The notes: a model not told the origin generated them from the sequence alone. A DNA stretch of 64,000 bases from Rhizobium leguminosarum (GCF_002953715.1 NZ_CP025012.1:3472001-3536000); one strand, 5' to 3'; shown: positions 18,116 through 27,455, counted from the first letter of the stretch. Numbers and translations are program-made.

Positions 18116-18937
18116 TCATAGATTCCAGACTTTCGGCACAGGCGCGCCGTTGCGCAAGACCGAAATGACCGGGATCAGGATTTTTCTGAGCGAGAAGCCG
18201 TCGGCTGCGGCAAGGCGGACGACGAGCTTGTCGTTCCAGGCGCTTGCCCCGCCCATCGGCCCCTCGACGAGCGGCCGCACCTTGCCGAGATAGGCTTCGG
18301 CCAAAGGCCCGGCATAAAGCAGCGTCGCAAAAGCCACCTGCCCGCCGAGCACGGCCTGGCGCGCGGCAAGGGCCGCTACGCCGTCGGACAGCCGCAGTTC
18401 TTCGGCATGGATCAACCGCCCCGAGCGGCGGATGCGCCAGCGGTCGCGGAAAAGTCCCGTCTCCATCATCTCGCCCATCGCCTTGCGGCCAAGCAGCACG
18501 GCTTCGACGGCGAGAAATTCGGCATTCTCGTCGAGATCAACATCCAACCGGCGCGACAGCGAGGCGCGGTCGAAAAGGATCGTCTCCTGCGGCAGCCAGT
18601 CGACACGGGCGCCGGCGCCGACCTCGATGCTGGTCGAAACCTCTGCCGTGCCGGCCGAAGCCTTGTAGATCTTCTCGCAGGCCTGGGTGGTGACGTCGAT
18701 GCGCGTACCGGCACCGGCAACGACGCTCCAGGACATGCGGTCACCGCCTGTCAAACCGCCTGATGTATTGATGATAACAGCTTCCATGGAGGCATCGAAG
18801 GTATCGGGCAGGCGGATCTTCGCGGCCCCCTCCTGATAGAGTTCACGGATGCGCGTGCGGCCATCGAACAGCTTTGCCGCCAGATGCCCGCGCCCTTCCG
18901 CTCTTTGCGGTCTCGTGCCTGCCGCCGCAATCGTCAT
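18116..18937 (-). CDS. ureD: Urease accessory protein UreD
   Basis: About 273 aa. UreD landmarks are [57 protein letters not shown] and [23 protein letters not shown]. It forms the nickel-delivery complex with UreF and UreG. I take ATG 18937 (MTIAAAG, GAAAGGGA upstream) rather than ATG 18970. It is the first gene of the ure set and follows urtE by about 150 bases. Confidence 0.93.
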   Translation of the reverse strand: MTIAAAGTRPQRAEGRGHLAAKLFDGRTRIRELYQEGAAKIRLPDTFDASMEAVIINTSGGLTGGDRMSWSVVAGAGTRIDVTTQACEKIYKASAGTAEVSTSIEVGAGARVDWLPQETILFDRASLSRRLDVDLDENAEFLAVEAVLLGRKAMGEMMETGLFRDRWRIRRSGRLIHAEELRLSDGVAALAARQAVLGGQVAFATLLYAGPLAEAYLGKVRPLVEGPMGGASAWNDKLVVRLAAADGFSLRKILIPVISVLRNGAPVPKVWNL

Positions 18938-19088
18938 ATCGTCCCTTTCGGTCGCGCTATCGGTTTTCATTCAAGCGCGTGGATAGCGGAAAGCAAGCAA
19001 TTCCTATGCCGTCCCGAGCAGACCTTTGGCGGCGGCGGACGGTTTTCCAGACGCCGTGCTCCTTGCTGTTAAAAGCGGCATCTGCCGG

Positions 19089-19784
19089 TCAGACAGTCAG
19101 ATGGCGGCGAGCCTCTGGCGTATCCAGCGTCTCGGCAAGTCCTTCATGCACGATTTCGCCGCGATCCATGATGTAGACGTAGTCGGCCAGCTCGCGGCAG
19201 AAATCGAGATATTGCTCTACGAGCAGGATCGCCATGCCTGTGGAGTCACGCAGATAGCGGATGGCCCGGCCGATATCCTTGATGATCGATGGCTGAATGC
19301 CCTCGGTCGGCTCGTCGAGCACGAGGATCTTCGGCCGCGTCACCATGGCGCGCCCGATCGCCAATTGTTGCTGCTGCCCGCCGGAAAGATCGCCGCCGCG
19401 ACGTGACAACATCGACTTCAGCACCGGGAAGAGACTGAAGATGTCATCAGGGATGTTGCGGTCGCGGCGGCCAAGCGGAGCAAAGCCGGTTTCGAGGTTT
19501 TCCTTGACGGTCAGCAGCGGGAAGATTTCGCGCCCCTGCGGCACATAACCGATGCCCTGCTTGGCGCGGGCAAAGGGCGGCAGGCCGTTGAGCCTGGTGT
19601 CGTTGAAGGTGATGGTGCCCGCCGACAGCGGATGCTGGCCGGTAACGGCGCGCAGAAGAGAACTCTTCCCCACGCCGTTACGCCCCAGCACGCAGGTGAT
19701 CTTGCCCATCTCGGCCTTGATCGAGATGCCGCGCAGCGCCTGAGCGGCGCCATAATGCAGATTTGCGTTTTCAACTGTCAGCAT
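19089..19784 (-). CDS. urtE: Urea ABC transporter ATP-binding protein UrtE
   Basis: About 231 aa LivF-type ATPase. Walker A is GRNGVGKSS, the signature is LSGGQQQQLAIGRAM, Walker B is ILVLDEP, and TEGIQPSIIKDIGRAI marks UrtE. It partners UrtD to drive urea import. I choose ATG 19784 (MLTVENANLHYGA), matching family starts; an ATG at 19796 is also in frame. A small membrane gene, not another urt gene, lies immediately upstream. Confidence 0.94.
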   Translation of the reverse strand: MLTVENANLHYGAAQALRGISIKAEMGKITCVLGRNGVGKSSLLRAVTGQHPLSAGTITFNDTRLNGLPPFARAKQGIGYVPQGREIFPLLTVKENLETGFAPLGRRDRNIPDDIFSLFPVLKSMLSRRGGDLSGGQQQQLAIGRAMVTRPKILVLDEPTEGIQPSIIKDIGRAIRYLRDSTGMAILLVEQYLDFCRELADYVYIMDRGEIVHEGLAETLDTPEARRHLTV

Positions 19785-19802
19785 GCGTTCACCCATTCCC
19801 CA

Positions 19803-20339
19803 TCAGTTCATCAGCATGCGCCTCAGCATTTGCAGGGCGTGCTCCTGTTCCTTCGTTCTCTCACCACCGACCTCGGCCACTTCCTCGGCAATGCCGATCA
19901 ATTGCTGACGCTCTTGCATATCGAGCGCCTCTATCCAGAGAGGCCGGAACCGGCGGATCGGATCTTCGGGGCTGGTGACGTTTTTAGACGCCCACTCGCC
20001 GAAAACCAGCACCTCTTCCATATCGCCCGGCCGGATGATGCCTTTCATGCGATTACGGACGACATTCTTCGCAGCGTCGAAATACATCGGCTTTTCCTTG
20101 GCAAGGCAGAAGAAAAAGGCCACCGCCGCAATCGCCGGATCGGCGATCGAGGCCAGCGGCGCTGCCTCGGCCTGCTTGCGGAACTTTCCGCGCTTATAGG
20201 CGCCCCGCATACGCTCGACGGAATCGATGATCTCGTTTCCCGCCTCACGCACCATTTTCAAACGCCAATACCAGACGACCGCGCCGCTGATCGCCACGAC
20301 GAGAATACCGAGAAAAGCCACGATGAAACCCCACAACAA
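19803..20339 (-). CDS. Membrane-anchored protein of unknown function within the urt operon
   Basis: 178 aa, not recognised with certainty. One N-terminal transmembrane helix (LWGFIVAFLGILVVAISGAVVWYW) is followed by a basic helical stretch (RMRGAYKRGKFRKQ). The remainder is helical and reads like TerB-type domains (PAIAAVAFFFCLAKEKPMYFDAAKNVVRN, QLIGIAEEVAEVGGE), which is inference. It lies between urtD (59 bases) and urtE (18 bases) on the same strand, so it is co-transcribed with the urea transporter. Confidence 0.75.
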   Translation of the reverse strand: MLWGFIVAFLGILVVAISGAVVWYWRLKMVREAGNEIIDSVERMRGAYKRGKFRKQAEAAPLASIADPAIAAVAFFFCLAKEKPMYFDAAKNVVRNRMKGIIRPGDMEEVLVFGEWASKNVTSPEDPIRRFRPLWIEALDMQERQQLIGIAEEVAEVGGERTKEQEHALQMLRRMLMN

Positions 20340-20397
20340 GACCCGCTCGTTTTAAAGCCCGTTCTTTTGTCAGGTTCAAGCCTGCAAGTTGCATAGA

Positions 20398-21153
20398 TCA
20401 CCGCCCCAGATAGTTCTCGATCACCTTCGGATCGGAGCTGACGAAATCGATCGATCCTTCCGCCAGCACCGAGCCTTCCGCGAGGCAGGTCACCTTGACG
20501 CCGAGGTCACGGATGAAGCCCATGTCATGTTCGACGACGACGACAGACCGGGTTTTGGCGATATCCTTGAGCAGGATCGCAGTTTCCGCCGTCTCTGCAT
20601 CGGTCATGCCGGCCACCGGTTCGTCGACGAGCAGAAGCTTCGGCTCCTGCGCCAGCAGCATGCCGATCTCCAGCCACTGCTTCTGCCCGTGCGAGAGATT
20701 GGCGGCGAATTCGTCGCGGCGATGCGTCAGCCGCACCGTTCCGAGGATCTCCTCGATGCGCGCCTTGTCCTCGCCGGAAAGCCGGTAGAGCAGCGTCGAG
20801 AACACGCCACGACGTCGGTTCAGCGCCAGCTCCAGATTGTCCCACACCGTATGGCTTTCGAAGACGGTCGGCTTCTGAAACTTGCGGCCGATGCCGAGCT
20901 GAGCGATATCGGCTTCATCCTTCTTGGTGAGATCGATCGTGCCGTTGAAGAACACCTCACCCTCATCGGGCCGGGTCTTGCCGGTGATGATATCCATCAT
21001 CGTCGTCTTGCCGGCGCCGTTCGGGCCGATGATGGCGCGGAGTTCACCGGGCTCGATGACGATCGACAGCGAGTTCAGCGCCTTGAAGCCGTCGAAGGAA
21101 ACCGACACGCCGTTGAGATAAAGCACGCTGGTGGGTTTGACGTCGGGGATCAT
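20398..21153 (-). CDS. urtD: Urea ABC transporter ATP-binding protein UrtD
   Basis: About 251 aa LivG-type ATPase. Walker A is GPNGAGKTTMMDIITGKTRPDEG, the signature region is LSHGQKQWLEIGMLL, and Walker B is LLLVDEPVAGMTDAE. The LSHGQ signature in place of LSGGQ is typical for UrtD. I use ATG 21153, which has GGAG 8 bases upstream, rather than the GTG at 21162 that overlaps the urtC stop. It pairs with UrtE and the UrtB/UrtC membrane subunits. Confidence 0.94.
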   Translation of the reverse strand: MIPDVKPTSVLYLNGVSVSFDGFKALNSLSIVIEPGELRAIIGPNGAGKTTMMDIITGKTRPDEGEVFFNGTIDLTKKDEADIAQLGIGRKFQKPTVFESHTVWDNLELALNRRRGVFSTLLYRLSGEDKARIEEILGTVRLTHRRDEFAANLSHGQKQWLEIGMLLAQEPKLLLVDEPVAGMTDAETAETAILLKDIAKTRSVVVVEHDMGFIRDLGVKVTCLAEGSVLAEGSIDFVSSDPKVIENYLGR

Positions 21154-21158
21154 GGCGC

Positions 21159-22322
21159 TCACTCCGCTGCCTGGATTTTCGGCTCGATACCGTCTTCCTC
21201 AGCCGCCGGTGGTGCCGCCTTGGAGACAGGCTTCCGCTTGCCTAGATATTGCGAAATTGTGCCGACGACGCCCTTCGGCAGGAACAGCGTGACGGCGACG
21301 AAGAGACCGCCGAGTGCAAACAGCCAGAATTCCGGGAAGAGGCCGGTGAAGATCGTCTTGCCGCCGTTGACGAGGATCGCGCCGATGATCGGCCCGATCA
21401 GCGTCGCCCGCCCGCCGACCGCCGTCCAGATGACGACTTCGATCGAGTTCGCAGGGGCGAATTCGCCCGGATTGATGATACCGACCTGCGGCACGTAAAG
21501 CGCGCCGGCAATGCCCGCCATCATCGCCGAGACGACGAAGGTGAAGAGCTTGAAATGCTCGACGCGGTAGCCGAGGAAGCGCGTGCGGCTTTCGGCATCG
21601 CGCACGCCGACCAGCACCTTGCCGAATTTCGAGCGTACGATCGCCGAGGCGATCATCAGCGATAGAGCGAGAAAGATCGCGGTTGCGGCAAAGAGGGCTG
21701 CACGCGTGCCGTCAGCCTGTACGTTGAAACCGATAATGTCCTTGAAATCAGTGAGGCCGTTATTGCCGCCGAAGCCCATGTCGTTGCGGAAGAAGGCCAG
21801 CAGCAGCGCATAGGTCATCGCCTGGGTGATGATCGAGAGATAGACGCCGTTGACGCGTGAGCGGAAGGCAAACCAGCCGAAGACGAAGGCGAGCAGGCCG
21901 GGTACGACGAGCACCATCAGCGCCGCAAACCAGAAATGGTTGAAGCCGTACCAGAACCAGGGCAGATCCTTCCAGTTCAGGAACACCATGAAGTCGGGCA
22001 GAACAGGATCTCCGTAGCTGCCGCGCGTGCCGATCTGGCGCATCAGATACATGCCCATCGCATAGCCGCCGAGCGCAAAGAAGGCACCGTGGCCGAGGGA
22101 GAGGATGCCGCAGAAGCCCCAGACGAGGTCGAGCGCCAGCGCCAGCAGCGCATAGGTCAGGTACTTGCCGAACAGCGACATGATATAAGTCGGCACGTGC
22201 AGCGGGTTGGTCGGCCCCGTCATCAGGTTCAGGACGGGCACGAGGACCGCGACCAGAAGCAGGAGGGCGATGGCAATGACGATCTTGCGATCGAGTGATC
22301 GGAGAAGGAAGGCCGTAATCAT
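21159..22322 (-). CDS. urtC: Urea ABC transporter permease UrtC
   Basis: 387 aa LivM-like permease with about nine membrane segments and the motif LALDLVWGFCGILSLGHGAFFALGGYAMGMYLM. The insert GSYGDPVLPDFMVFLNWKDLPWFWYG between helices is characteristic of UrtC. The C-terminal 30 residues are charged and cytoplasmic. Its ATG overlaps the urtB stop (ATGA). Confidence 0.95.
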   Translation of the reverse strand: MITAFLLRSLDRKIVIAIALLLLVAVLVPVLNLMTGPTNPLHVPTYIMSLFGKYLTYALLALALDLVWGFCGILSLGHGAFFALGGYAMGMYLMRQIGTRGSYGDPVLPDFMVFLNWKDLPWFWYGFNHFWFAALMVLVVPGLLAFVFGWFAFRSRVNGVYLSIITQAMTYALLLAFFRNDMGFGGNNGLTDFKDIIGFNVQADGTRAALFAATAIFLALSLMIASAIVRSKFGKVLVGVRDAESRTRFLGYRVEHFKLFTFVVSAMMAGIAGALYVPQVGIINPGEFAPANSIEVVIWTAVGGRATLIGPIIGAILVNGGKTIFTGLFPEFWLFALGGLFVAVTLFLPKGVVGTISQYLGKRKPVSKAAPPAAEEDGIEPKIQAAE

Positions 22323-23956
22323 GCTTCCACCGCCCTTCCTTTGAGTGCGAAGAGCCCGCGGGGACGCTTCTGGATGAAGAGAATGATGAGGACGAGCACC
22401 AGGATCTTGCCGAGCACGGCGCCGGCAAAGGGCTCGAGGAACTTGTTGACGACGCCGAGCGAGAGTGCACCGACTAGCGTACCCCAGAGATTGCCGACAC
22501 CGCCGAAGACGACGACCATGAAGCTGTCGATGATGTAGGATTGACCGAGGTTCGGCGAGACGTTGTCAATCTGGCTGAGCGCCACGCCGGCGATGCCGGC
22601 AATGCCCGAGCCGAGCGCGAAGGTGAAGGCATCGACCCAACCGGTGCGGATGCCCATCGACGACGCCATGCGGCGGTTCTGCGTAACGGCGCGCATCTGC
22701 AGGCCGAAGGCGGACCGCTTGAGCAGCAGGAGCAGCGTCACAAAGACCACCATCGAAAAGACGATGATCCAAAGTCGGTTCCAGGTGATGGAGAGCCCGC
22801 CGAGATCGAAGACGCCGGACATCCAGGTCGGATTGCGGACCTCGCGGTTGGTCGGGCCGAAGATGCTGCGCACTGCCTGCTGCAGGATCAGCGACACACC
22901 CCAGGTAGCGAGCAGCGTTTCCAGCGGCCGACCGTAGAGATAGCGGATGACGGCGCGCTCGATCAGCAGACCGACGAAGCCGGTAAAGACGAAGGCCACA
23001 GGCACAGCAAAGGCCAGCGAATAATCGGCAAGCTCAGGAAAGGCGGAGGTTATGTATTCCTGCACGACATAGGTCGTATAGGCGCCGATCATCACCATTT
23101 CGCCATGCGCCATGTTGATGACGCCCATGACGCCGAAGGTGATGGCAAGGCCGATCGCGGCAAGCAGCAGTACCGAGCCGAGAGACAATCCGTACCAGAT
23201 GTTCTGGACGATATCCCACAGCGCCAGGCTGCGATTGATGGAACTGATATCCGCCTGGATCGCCGGCTTCAGGTCTTCAGGCGCGGTTTCGAGTGTGGTC
23301 GTGAGGATGGTCAGCGCATCGCGGTTGCCGCGCGCTGCGATCGTATCGATCGCAGCCTTCTTGTCTTCGACGCTCGCATCCGTCTTGAGCAGCAGCACTG
23401 CGCGCGCCGCTTCCATCGTATTCTTGATCTCAGCGTCCTTTTCGGCCGCCAGCGCCGAGTTCAGCAGGTCGAGATTGGCGGGATCGGCATCCTTCAGGAG
23501 GCCCTGCGCCGCGGCAAGCCGCGCGGAACGGTCCGGGCTCATCAGCGTCAGCTGGCTGGTGGCGGCGCTGATGACGCCGCGAAGCGCATTGTTGATCTTC
23601 ACCTTCGTCATCAGATCCGGATCGACATCGGCAGCGGCTTCGCCGGTGATCGGATCGGAATAGGTCGGTTCGTCATCGGTACCGCCCTGGAGAAGAACCG
23701 GGCCGCCATCGGAATTGACGTAGAGAAGGCCGTCACTCAACTGCTGCAGGATCTGGCTGACATGCTGGTCCTTGGAGGCGACCAGCGCTTTGATGGCCGC
23801 TTCGCGTTCCGGGAAGTCGCCGACGCCGAGCGCGTCGATGAGCACATGGATATCGTCCTGAGCCTGGGCTTCGCCCGAGATTATCACGCCCGAAAATGTC
23901 AGGCCCGAAAATGTCAGGCAAACCGTGATGAGGAAAATCTTTATGGCGCGATACAT
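22319..23956 (-). CDS. urtB: Urea ABC transporter permease UrtB
   Basis: 545 aa. It has a signal peptide, a periplasmic domain of about 220 residues typical of UrtB, and then a LivH-like permease (IGLAITFGVMGVINMAHGEMVMIGAYTTYVVQ). Just before the cleavage site the peptide repeats LTFSG twice, encoded by a 15-base tandem repeat at about 23890-23920. It overlaps urtC by 4 bases. A stem-loop lies in the gap to urtA. Confidence 0.95.
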   Translation of the reverse strand: MYRAIKIFLITVCLTFSGLTFSGVIISGEAQAQDDIHVLIDALGVGDFPEREAAIKALVASKDQHVSQILQQLSDGLLYVNSDGGPVLLQGGTDDEPTYSDPITGEAAADVDPDLMTKVKINNALRGVISAATSQLTLMSPDRSARLAAAQGLLKDADPANLDLLNSALAAEKDAEIKNTMEAARAVLLLKTDASVEDKKAAIDTIAARGNRDALTILTTTLETAPEDLKPAIQADISSINRSLALWDIVQNIWYGLSLGSVLLLAAIGLAITFGVMGVINMAHGEMVMIGAYTTYVVQEYITSAFPELADYSLAFAVPVAFVFTGFVGLLIERAVIRYLYGRPLETLLATWGVSLILQQAVRSIFGPTNREVRNPTWMSGVFDLGGLSITWNRLWIIVFSMVVFVTLLLLLKRSAFGLQMRAVTQNRRMASSMGIRTGWVDAFTFALGSGIAGIAGVALSQIDNVSPNLGQSYIIDSFMVVVFGGVGNLWGTLVGALSLGVVNKFLEPFAGAVLGKILVLVLIILFIQKRPRGLFALKGRAVEA

Positions 23957-24009
23957 CGGCTTTCTCGCCCTTGATAGTGTTGGCCTCGCGGCGCAATCGC
24001 TGGGACGGA

Positions 24010-24041
24010 GCTTCCGCCCGGGATCAAACCCGGACGGAAGC
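24010..24041 (-). terminator. Stem-loop between urtA and urtB (attenuator or mRNA stabiliser)
   Basis: GCTTCCG and CGGAAGC enclose a second paired block CCGGG/CCCGG with a short ATCAAA loop. There is no long T run, so partial termination or 3'-end protection of urtA mRNA is likelier than full termination. It would allow excess binding protein over permease. Confidence 0.6.
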
Positions 24042-24071
24042 CTTCAGGCAATCATCGGATCGGGGTTGTAC

Positions 24072-25364
24072 TCAGGAACCCTTGCCGCCGCACTTGCCCG
24101 TAGCAACGTTGAAGTTGCCGCAGGACATCGGCTTGCGCCAATCGGAGATCAGGTCCTTGGAATCAGGCAGGAAGTCTGACCATTCGTCGCCGACGACGGC
24201 AGGTGTCTGCTGGACGATTTCGAACTGGCCGTCGGCCTGGATTTCACCGATCAGCACCGGCTTGGTGATGTGGTGGTTCGGCATGACGGTGGCATAGCCG
24301 CCGGAGAGGTTCGGAACGCTGACGCCGATGATGGTGTCGAGAACCTTGTCGGTGTCGGTCGTGCCGGCAGCCTGGACGGCCTTAACCCATGCGTTGAAGC
24401 CGATATAGGCGGCTTCCATCGGGTCGTTCGTCACGCGCTTGTCGTTCTTGGTGAACGCATGCCAGTCCTTGATGAACTTCTTGTTGGCAGGGCTTTCGAC
24501 CGACTCGAAGTAGTTCCAGGCAGCGAGATGGCCGACGAGCGGCTTGGTGTCGAGACCGGCAAGCTCTTCTTCGCCGACCGAGAAGGCGACGACGGGAATG
24601 TCAGTTGCCTTGATGCCCTTGTTGCCCAGTTCCTTGTAGAAGGGAACGTTGGCATCGCCGTTGATCGTCGAGACGACGGCGGTCTTCTTGCCGGCCGAAC
24701 CGAATTCCTTGATCTTGGAAACTTCGGTCTGCCAGTCGGAGAAGCCGAACGGCGTGTAGTTGGTCATGATGTCTTCTTTCGGAATACCCTTCGAAATCAG
24801 GTATGCCTCGAGAATCTTGTTGGTCGTGCGCGGATAAACGTAGTCCGTACCTTCGAGAACGAAGCGCTTGACGCCTTCTTTTTCCATCAGGTAGTCGACA
24901 GCAGGAATGGCCTGCTGGTTCGGAGCAGCACCCGTGTAGAAGATGTTGCGCGAGGACTCTTCGCCTTCATACTGGACCGGGTAGAAGAGGATCGAGTTGG
25001 TCTCTTCGAAAACCGGCAGAACGGACTTGCGCGACGAGGACGTCCAGCAACCGAAGACGGCGGCAACCTTGTCCTTCTGGATCAGCTCACGTGCCTTTTC
25101 GGCAAACAGCGGCCAATCGGAAGCCGGGTCGACGACGACGGCCTCAAGCTTCTTGCCGAGAAGGCCGCCCTTCTTGTTCTGCTCGTCGATGAGCATCAGC
25201 ATGGCGTCCTTGAGCGTGGTCTCGGAGATGGCCATAGTGCCGGAAAGCGAGTGCAGAATGCCGACCTTGATCGTGTCGTCGGCGGCAACCGCACCGCTGA
25301 AGGCAGCCGAGGCCGCCATGACGGCGCCGAGTGCAGCGCCTGTAATAGTAGTTCTGAGATTCAT
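24072..25364 (-). CDS. urtA: Urea ABC transporter substrate-binding protein UrtA
   Basis: 430 aa with a signal peptide ending near SGAVA-ADDTI. It is a UrtA/AmiC-type type-I periplasmic protein: VGILHSLSGTMAISETTLKDAML, VAAVFGCWTSSSRKSVLPVFEE, YPVQYEGEESSRNIFYTGAAPNQQ, and the C-terminal paired cysteines (SCGNFNVATGKCGG). It binds urea in the periplasm for UrtBCDE. It is the first gene of the urt-ure block; the leader upstream probably bears the main promoter, expected to respond to nitrogen status, but no sigma-54 or NtrC site was recognisable. Confidence 0.97.
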   Translation of the reverse strand: MNLRTTITGAALGAVMAASAAFSGAVAADDTIKVGILHSLSGTMAISETTLKDAMLMLIDEQNKKGGLLGKKLEAVVVDPASDWPLFAEKARELIQKDKVAAVFGCWTSSSRKSVLPVFEETNSILFYPVQYEGEESSRNIFYTGAAPNQQAIPAVDYLMEKEGVKRFVLEGTDYVYPRTTNKILEAYLISKGIPKEDIMTNYTPFGFSDWQTEVSKIKEFGSAGKKTAVVSTINGDANVPFYKELGNKGIKATDIPVVAFSVGEEELAGLDTKPLVGHLAAWNYFESVESPANKKFIKDWHAFTKNDKRVTNDPMEAAYIGFNAWVKAVQAAGTTDTDKVLDTIIGVSVPNLSGGYATVMPNHHITKPVLIGEIQADGQFEIVQQTPAVVGDEWSDFLPDSKDLISDWRKPMSCGNFNVATGKCGGKGS

Positions 25365-25507
25365 CTGGTTGAGCCCCTCTTCTTGTGCCGCAACAGGCCG
25401 GAAACGGAGATTAACTGTTGCTTAAGGGACTATCGGGCGCTGCAGCGCAAAAACACATACGCAAAATGACGTAGGCGCGGGGGGCAAACAGGCAGACCAG
25501 GGAAGGA

Positions 25508-25534
25508 AGGGCATCCCCGCAGCAGGGATGCCCT
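25508..25534 (-). terminator. Terminator after the acid phosphatase gene
   Basis: AGGGCATCCC pairs with GGGATGCCCT across a 7-base loop, 17 bases beyond the phosphatase stop. The following minus-strand bases are TTCCTTCCC, so the T tract is weak. Confidence 0.65.
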
Positions 25535-25550
25535 ATCTCGATACCGGAAT

Positions 25551-27455
25551 TTATCCGTCGATCGTCAAGGTAACTGATGTCGGGCCGTAGGAGAGGGTCG
25601 CCTTGTGGCCGGAGACAGTGAACTTGCCGAAGGTGCCGGTCACGGCACTCGCCTTCAGGATTTCGATCTTCGTTCCGGGCGTTGGGGCATAGCCATCGGC
25701 AATCGTCACGTCGAGATCGCCGGCCAGCACTACCTTGCCTTCGACGACCAGTGTGCCCGCACCGTTTTCGCCGAGCGCCGGCTTCGTCGTGGCATTGGCG
25801 AGCTGCAGATAATCACCGCTCACCGTCAAAGGCTTGTCCGCCGCCAGAACGAGCGAGCCGCCATTGACCGTCAGCCCGCCACGACCGAAGGCCGACGGCG
25901 ACAAGGCCACCAGCGCGCCCTCTTCCAGCACGGTGCCGCCGGAATAGCTGTTTGCGCCCGAAAGCCCGAGGATGCCGTTGCCGCGCTTCACCAGCCTGCC
26001 CTTGCCGGTAATGTCGTTCCGCCAGGTATCGATCGAATTGAACCCGCCCTTTGCCGCGTCCATCGTCACGGTCACGTCCTGTTCGAACGCAGCGTAACCG
26101 TCGGCGGCGGCAAACAGGTTGAGACGGCCGTAACCTTCCGCGTCGTCGAGGAGCGGGTAGCCGGAGGCGATCTCCGTCGTCTTCAGCACGTCGCGGCGCT
26201 GCTCGCCGTCCAGATAGGGCAGACGCGTTTCGAGAAGCGCTTCGGCGCCCTGCGGCACGCGAGCCGGCTGATCGGTCGCATGGATCGTCGGCAGGCCGTA
26301 GCTCAGGCGCTGCAGCACGTAGGCGCGATTGGCGTCATGATCGGCGAAACGATCTGTAGCCAGCGGTGCTGCATGGGCCGCAACCTCGAGCGTACCCGCA
26401 TCCGCAACGCCTGATTTGGCGACGAGCCATGTCTGCGCTTGGCTGTAAGCATCGCTCTTCAGCGCCGCATTGTCGGCCTTGTTCAGATTGTAGACGACCG
26501 TAGCCGTGCCGAGCATCCGGCCGCCCATCACGTCAAGAGGAGAATGCATGCCGGCAAGGATGCGGTCTTCACCCAGCTCGCTGGCGCGCGTGATCATTTC
26601 CTGAAAGCGCTGCGGCACGAGATAGGCCATGGCGAGCGCATCCCGCCAGGCTTCCGCCGTATGCCCGCTCGGGAAACCGCCGTCCTCGACCGGCTTGCCG
26701 CTCTTGGCGGGCTCCAGCGTCGGCACCACCGACACGTCCTGGCTCCAGCGGTAGGGACGGCCATATTTGAAATAGCGTTTTGCAGGCTCCGTCGAGCCGT
26801 CACCGCTTGCGGCGTTGATGAAGTCGATTGCAAGGCCCATGTCGGGGTTGGCATCGGTCTTGTTTTCCGTGTCCGGCTTGCTGCCGGCGCCGCGATTGTT
26901 GCCCTTTTCGTCATATTTGACCGTCGTTGCGTCGGCCGCCACGGCGGTGATCGTGGTGGTCTGCTTCGAACCGGCCTTCCAGGCATCCGTCAGCGGACCG
27001 AGACCATCGACAATGCTGGCATTCTTGCCGCGCCGATCGTCGAGATAGGCAGCCACCGCCTGGTCGGCCGTCCGCGCCCGCGTCGCATTGACGACATAGG
27101 CAATGTTGGCGTCATGGACGGCCTGGCTGACAATGTGGCCATCGGTCTTGCTGGTGGGAATGCCGTCCCAATCCGTCTTGGCGACAGCCGGGCAATTGTC
27201 CTTGGCCGGGGCTTCGACACCCGCATCGACGAAAGGCGTGCGCGGGGTCCAGATTTCGAGGAATCCGGAGAGAAGGTGAACGGCAGCATTGGTGTCGACC
27301 GTCGAGAAGCAGGCGTCACCGCGCTTGTTGGTGTTTCCGGCCTGCGCATAGGGAGCTTTTGCCGCCGTGGCCTGCTCGGCGCTGGCAAGCGATGGCACGA
27401 TGGAAAGCAGGCAGACGAGGGCGGTGCTCAGGCGGCAAAGGCTTAAAGTGGACAT
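25551..27455 (-). CDS. Exported class A-like acid phosphatase (PAP2) with autotransporter-type beta repeat
   Basis: 634 aa with a signal peptide (LVCLLSIVPSLASA-EQ). Residues ~50-350 form a PAP2 phosphatase with K..YGRPYRW, the PSGHTAEAW motif and DRILAGMHSPLDVMGGR, so the vanadium-type catalytic set is present. The C-terminal half contains a passenger-associated repeat (GLSGANSYSGGTVLEEGALVALSPSAFGRGGLTVNGGSLVL), usually found in autotransporters. No 12-strand beta-barrel follows; the protein ends VTLTIDG. It should be periplasmic or secreted and release phosphate from organic esters. A terminator follows. Confidence 0.88.
   Translation of the reverse strand: MSTLSLCRLSTALVCLLSIVPSLASAEQATAAKAPYAQAGNTNKRGDACFSTVDTNAAVHLLSGFLEIWTPRTPFVDAGVEAPAKDNCPAVAKTDWDGIPTSKTDGHIVSQAVHDANIAYVVNATRARTADQAVAAYLDDRRGKNASIVDGLGPLTDAWKAGSKQTTTITAVAADATTVKYDEKGNNRGAGSKPDTENKTDANPDMGLAIDFINAASGDGSTEPAKRYFKYGRPYRWSQDVSVVPTLEPAKSGKPVEDGGFPSGHTAEAWRDALAMAYLVPQRFQEMITRASELGEDRILAGMHSPLDVMGGRMLGTATVVYNLNKADNAALKSDAYSQAQTWLVAKSGVADAGTLEVAAHAAPLATDRFADHDANRAYVLQRLSYGLPTIHATDQPARVPQGAEALLETRLPYLDGEQRRDVLKTTEIASGYPLLDDAEGYGRLNLFAAADGYAAFEQDVTVTMDAAKGGFNSIDTWRNDITGKGRLVKRGNGILGLSGANSYSGGTVLEEGALVALSPSAFGRGGLTVNGGSLVLAADKPLTVSGDYLQLANATTKPALGENGAGTLVVEGKVVLAGDLDVTIADGYAPTPGTKIEILKASAVTGTFGKFTVSGHKATLSYGPTSVTLTIDG

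Noticed and set aside
25437..25448. GCGCTGCAGCGC palindrome upstream of urtA as an NtrC or other operator
   Set aside because: It does not fit the NtrC consensus and no sigma-54 promoter was found nearby; a chance palindrome cannot be excluded.
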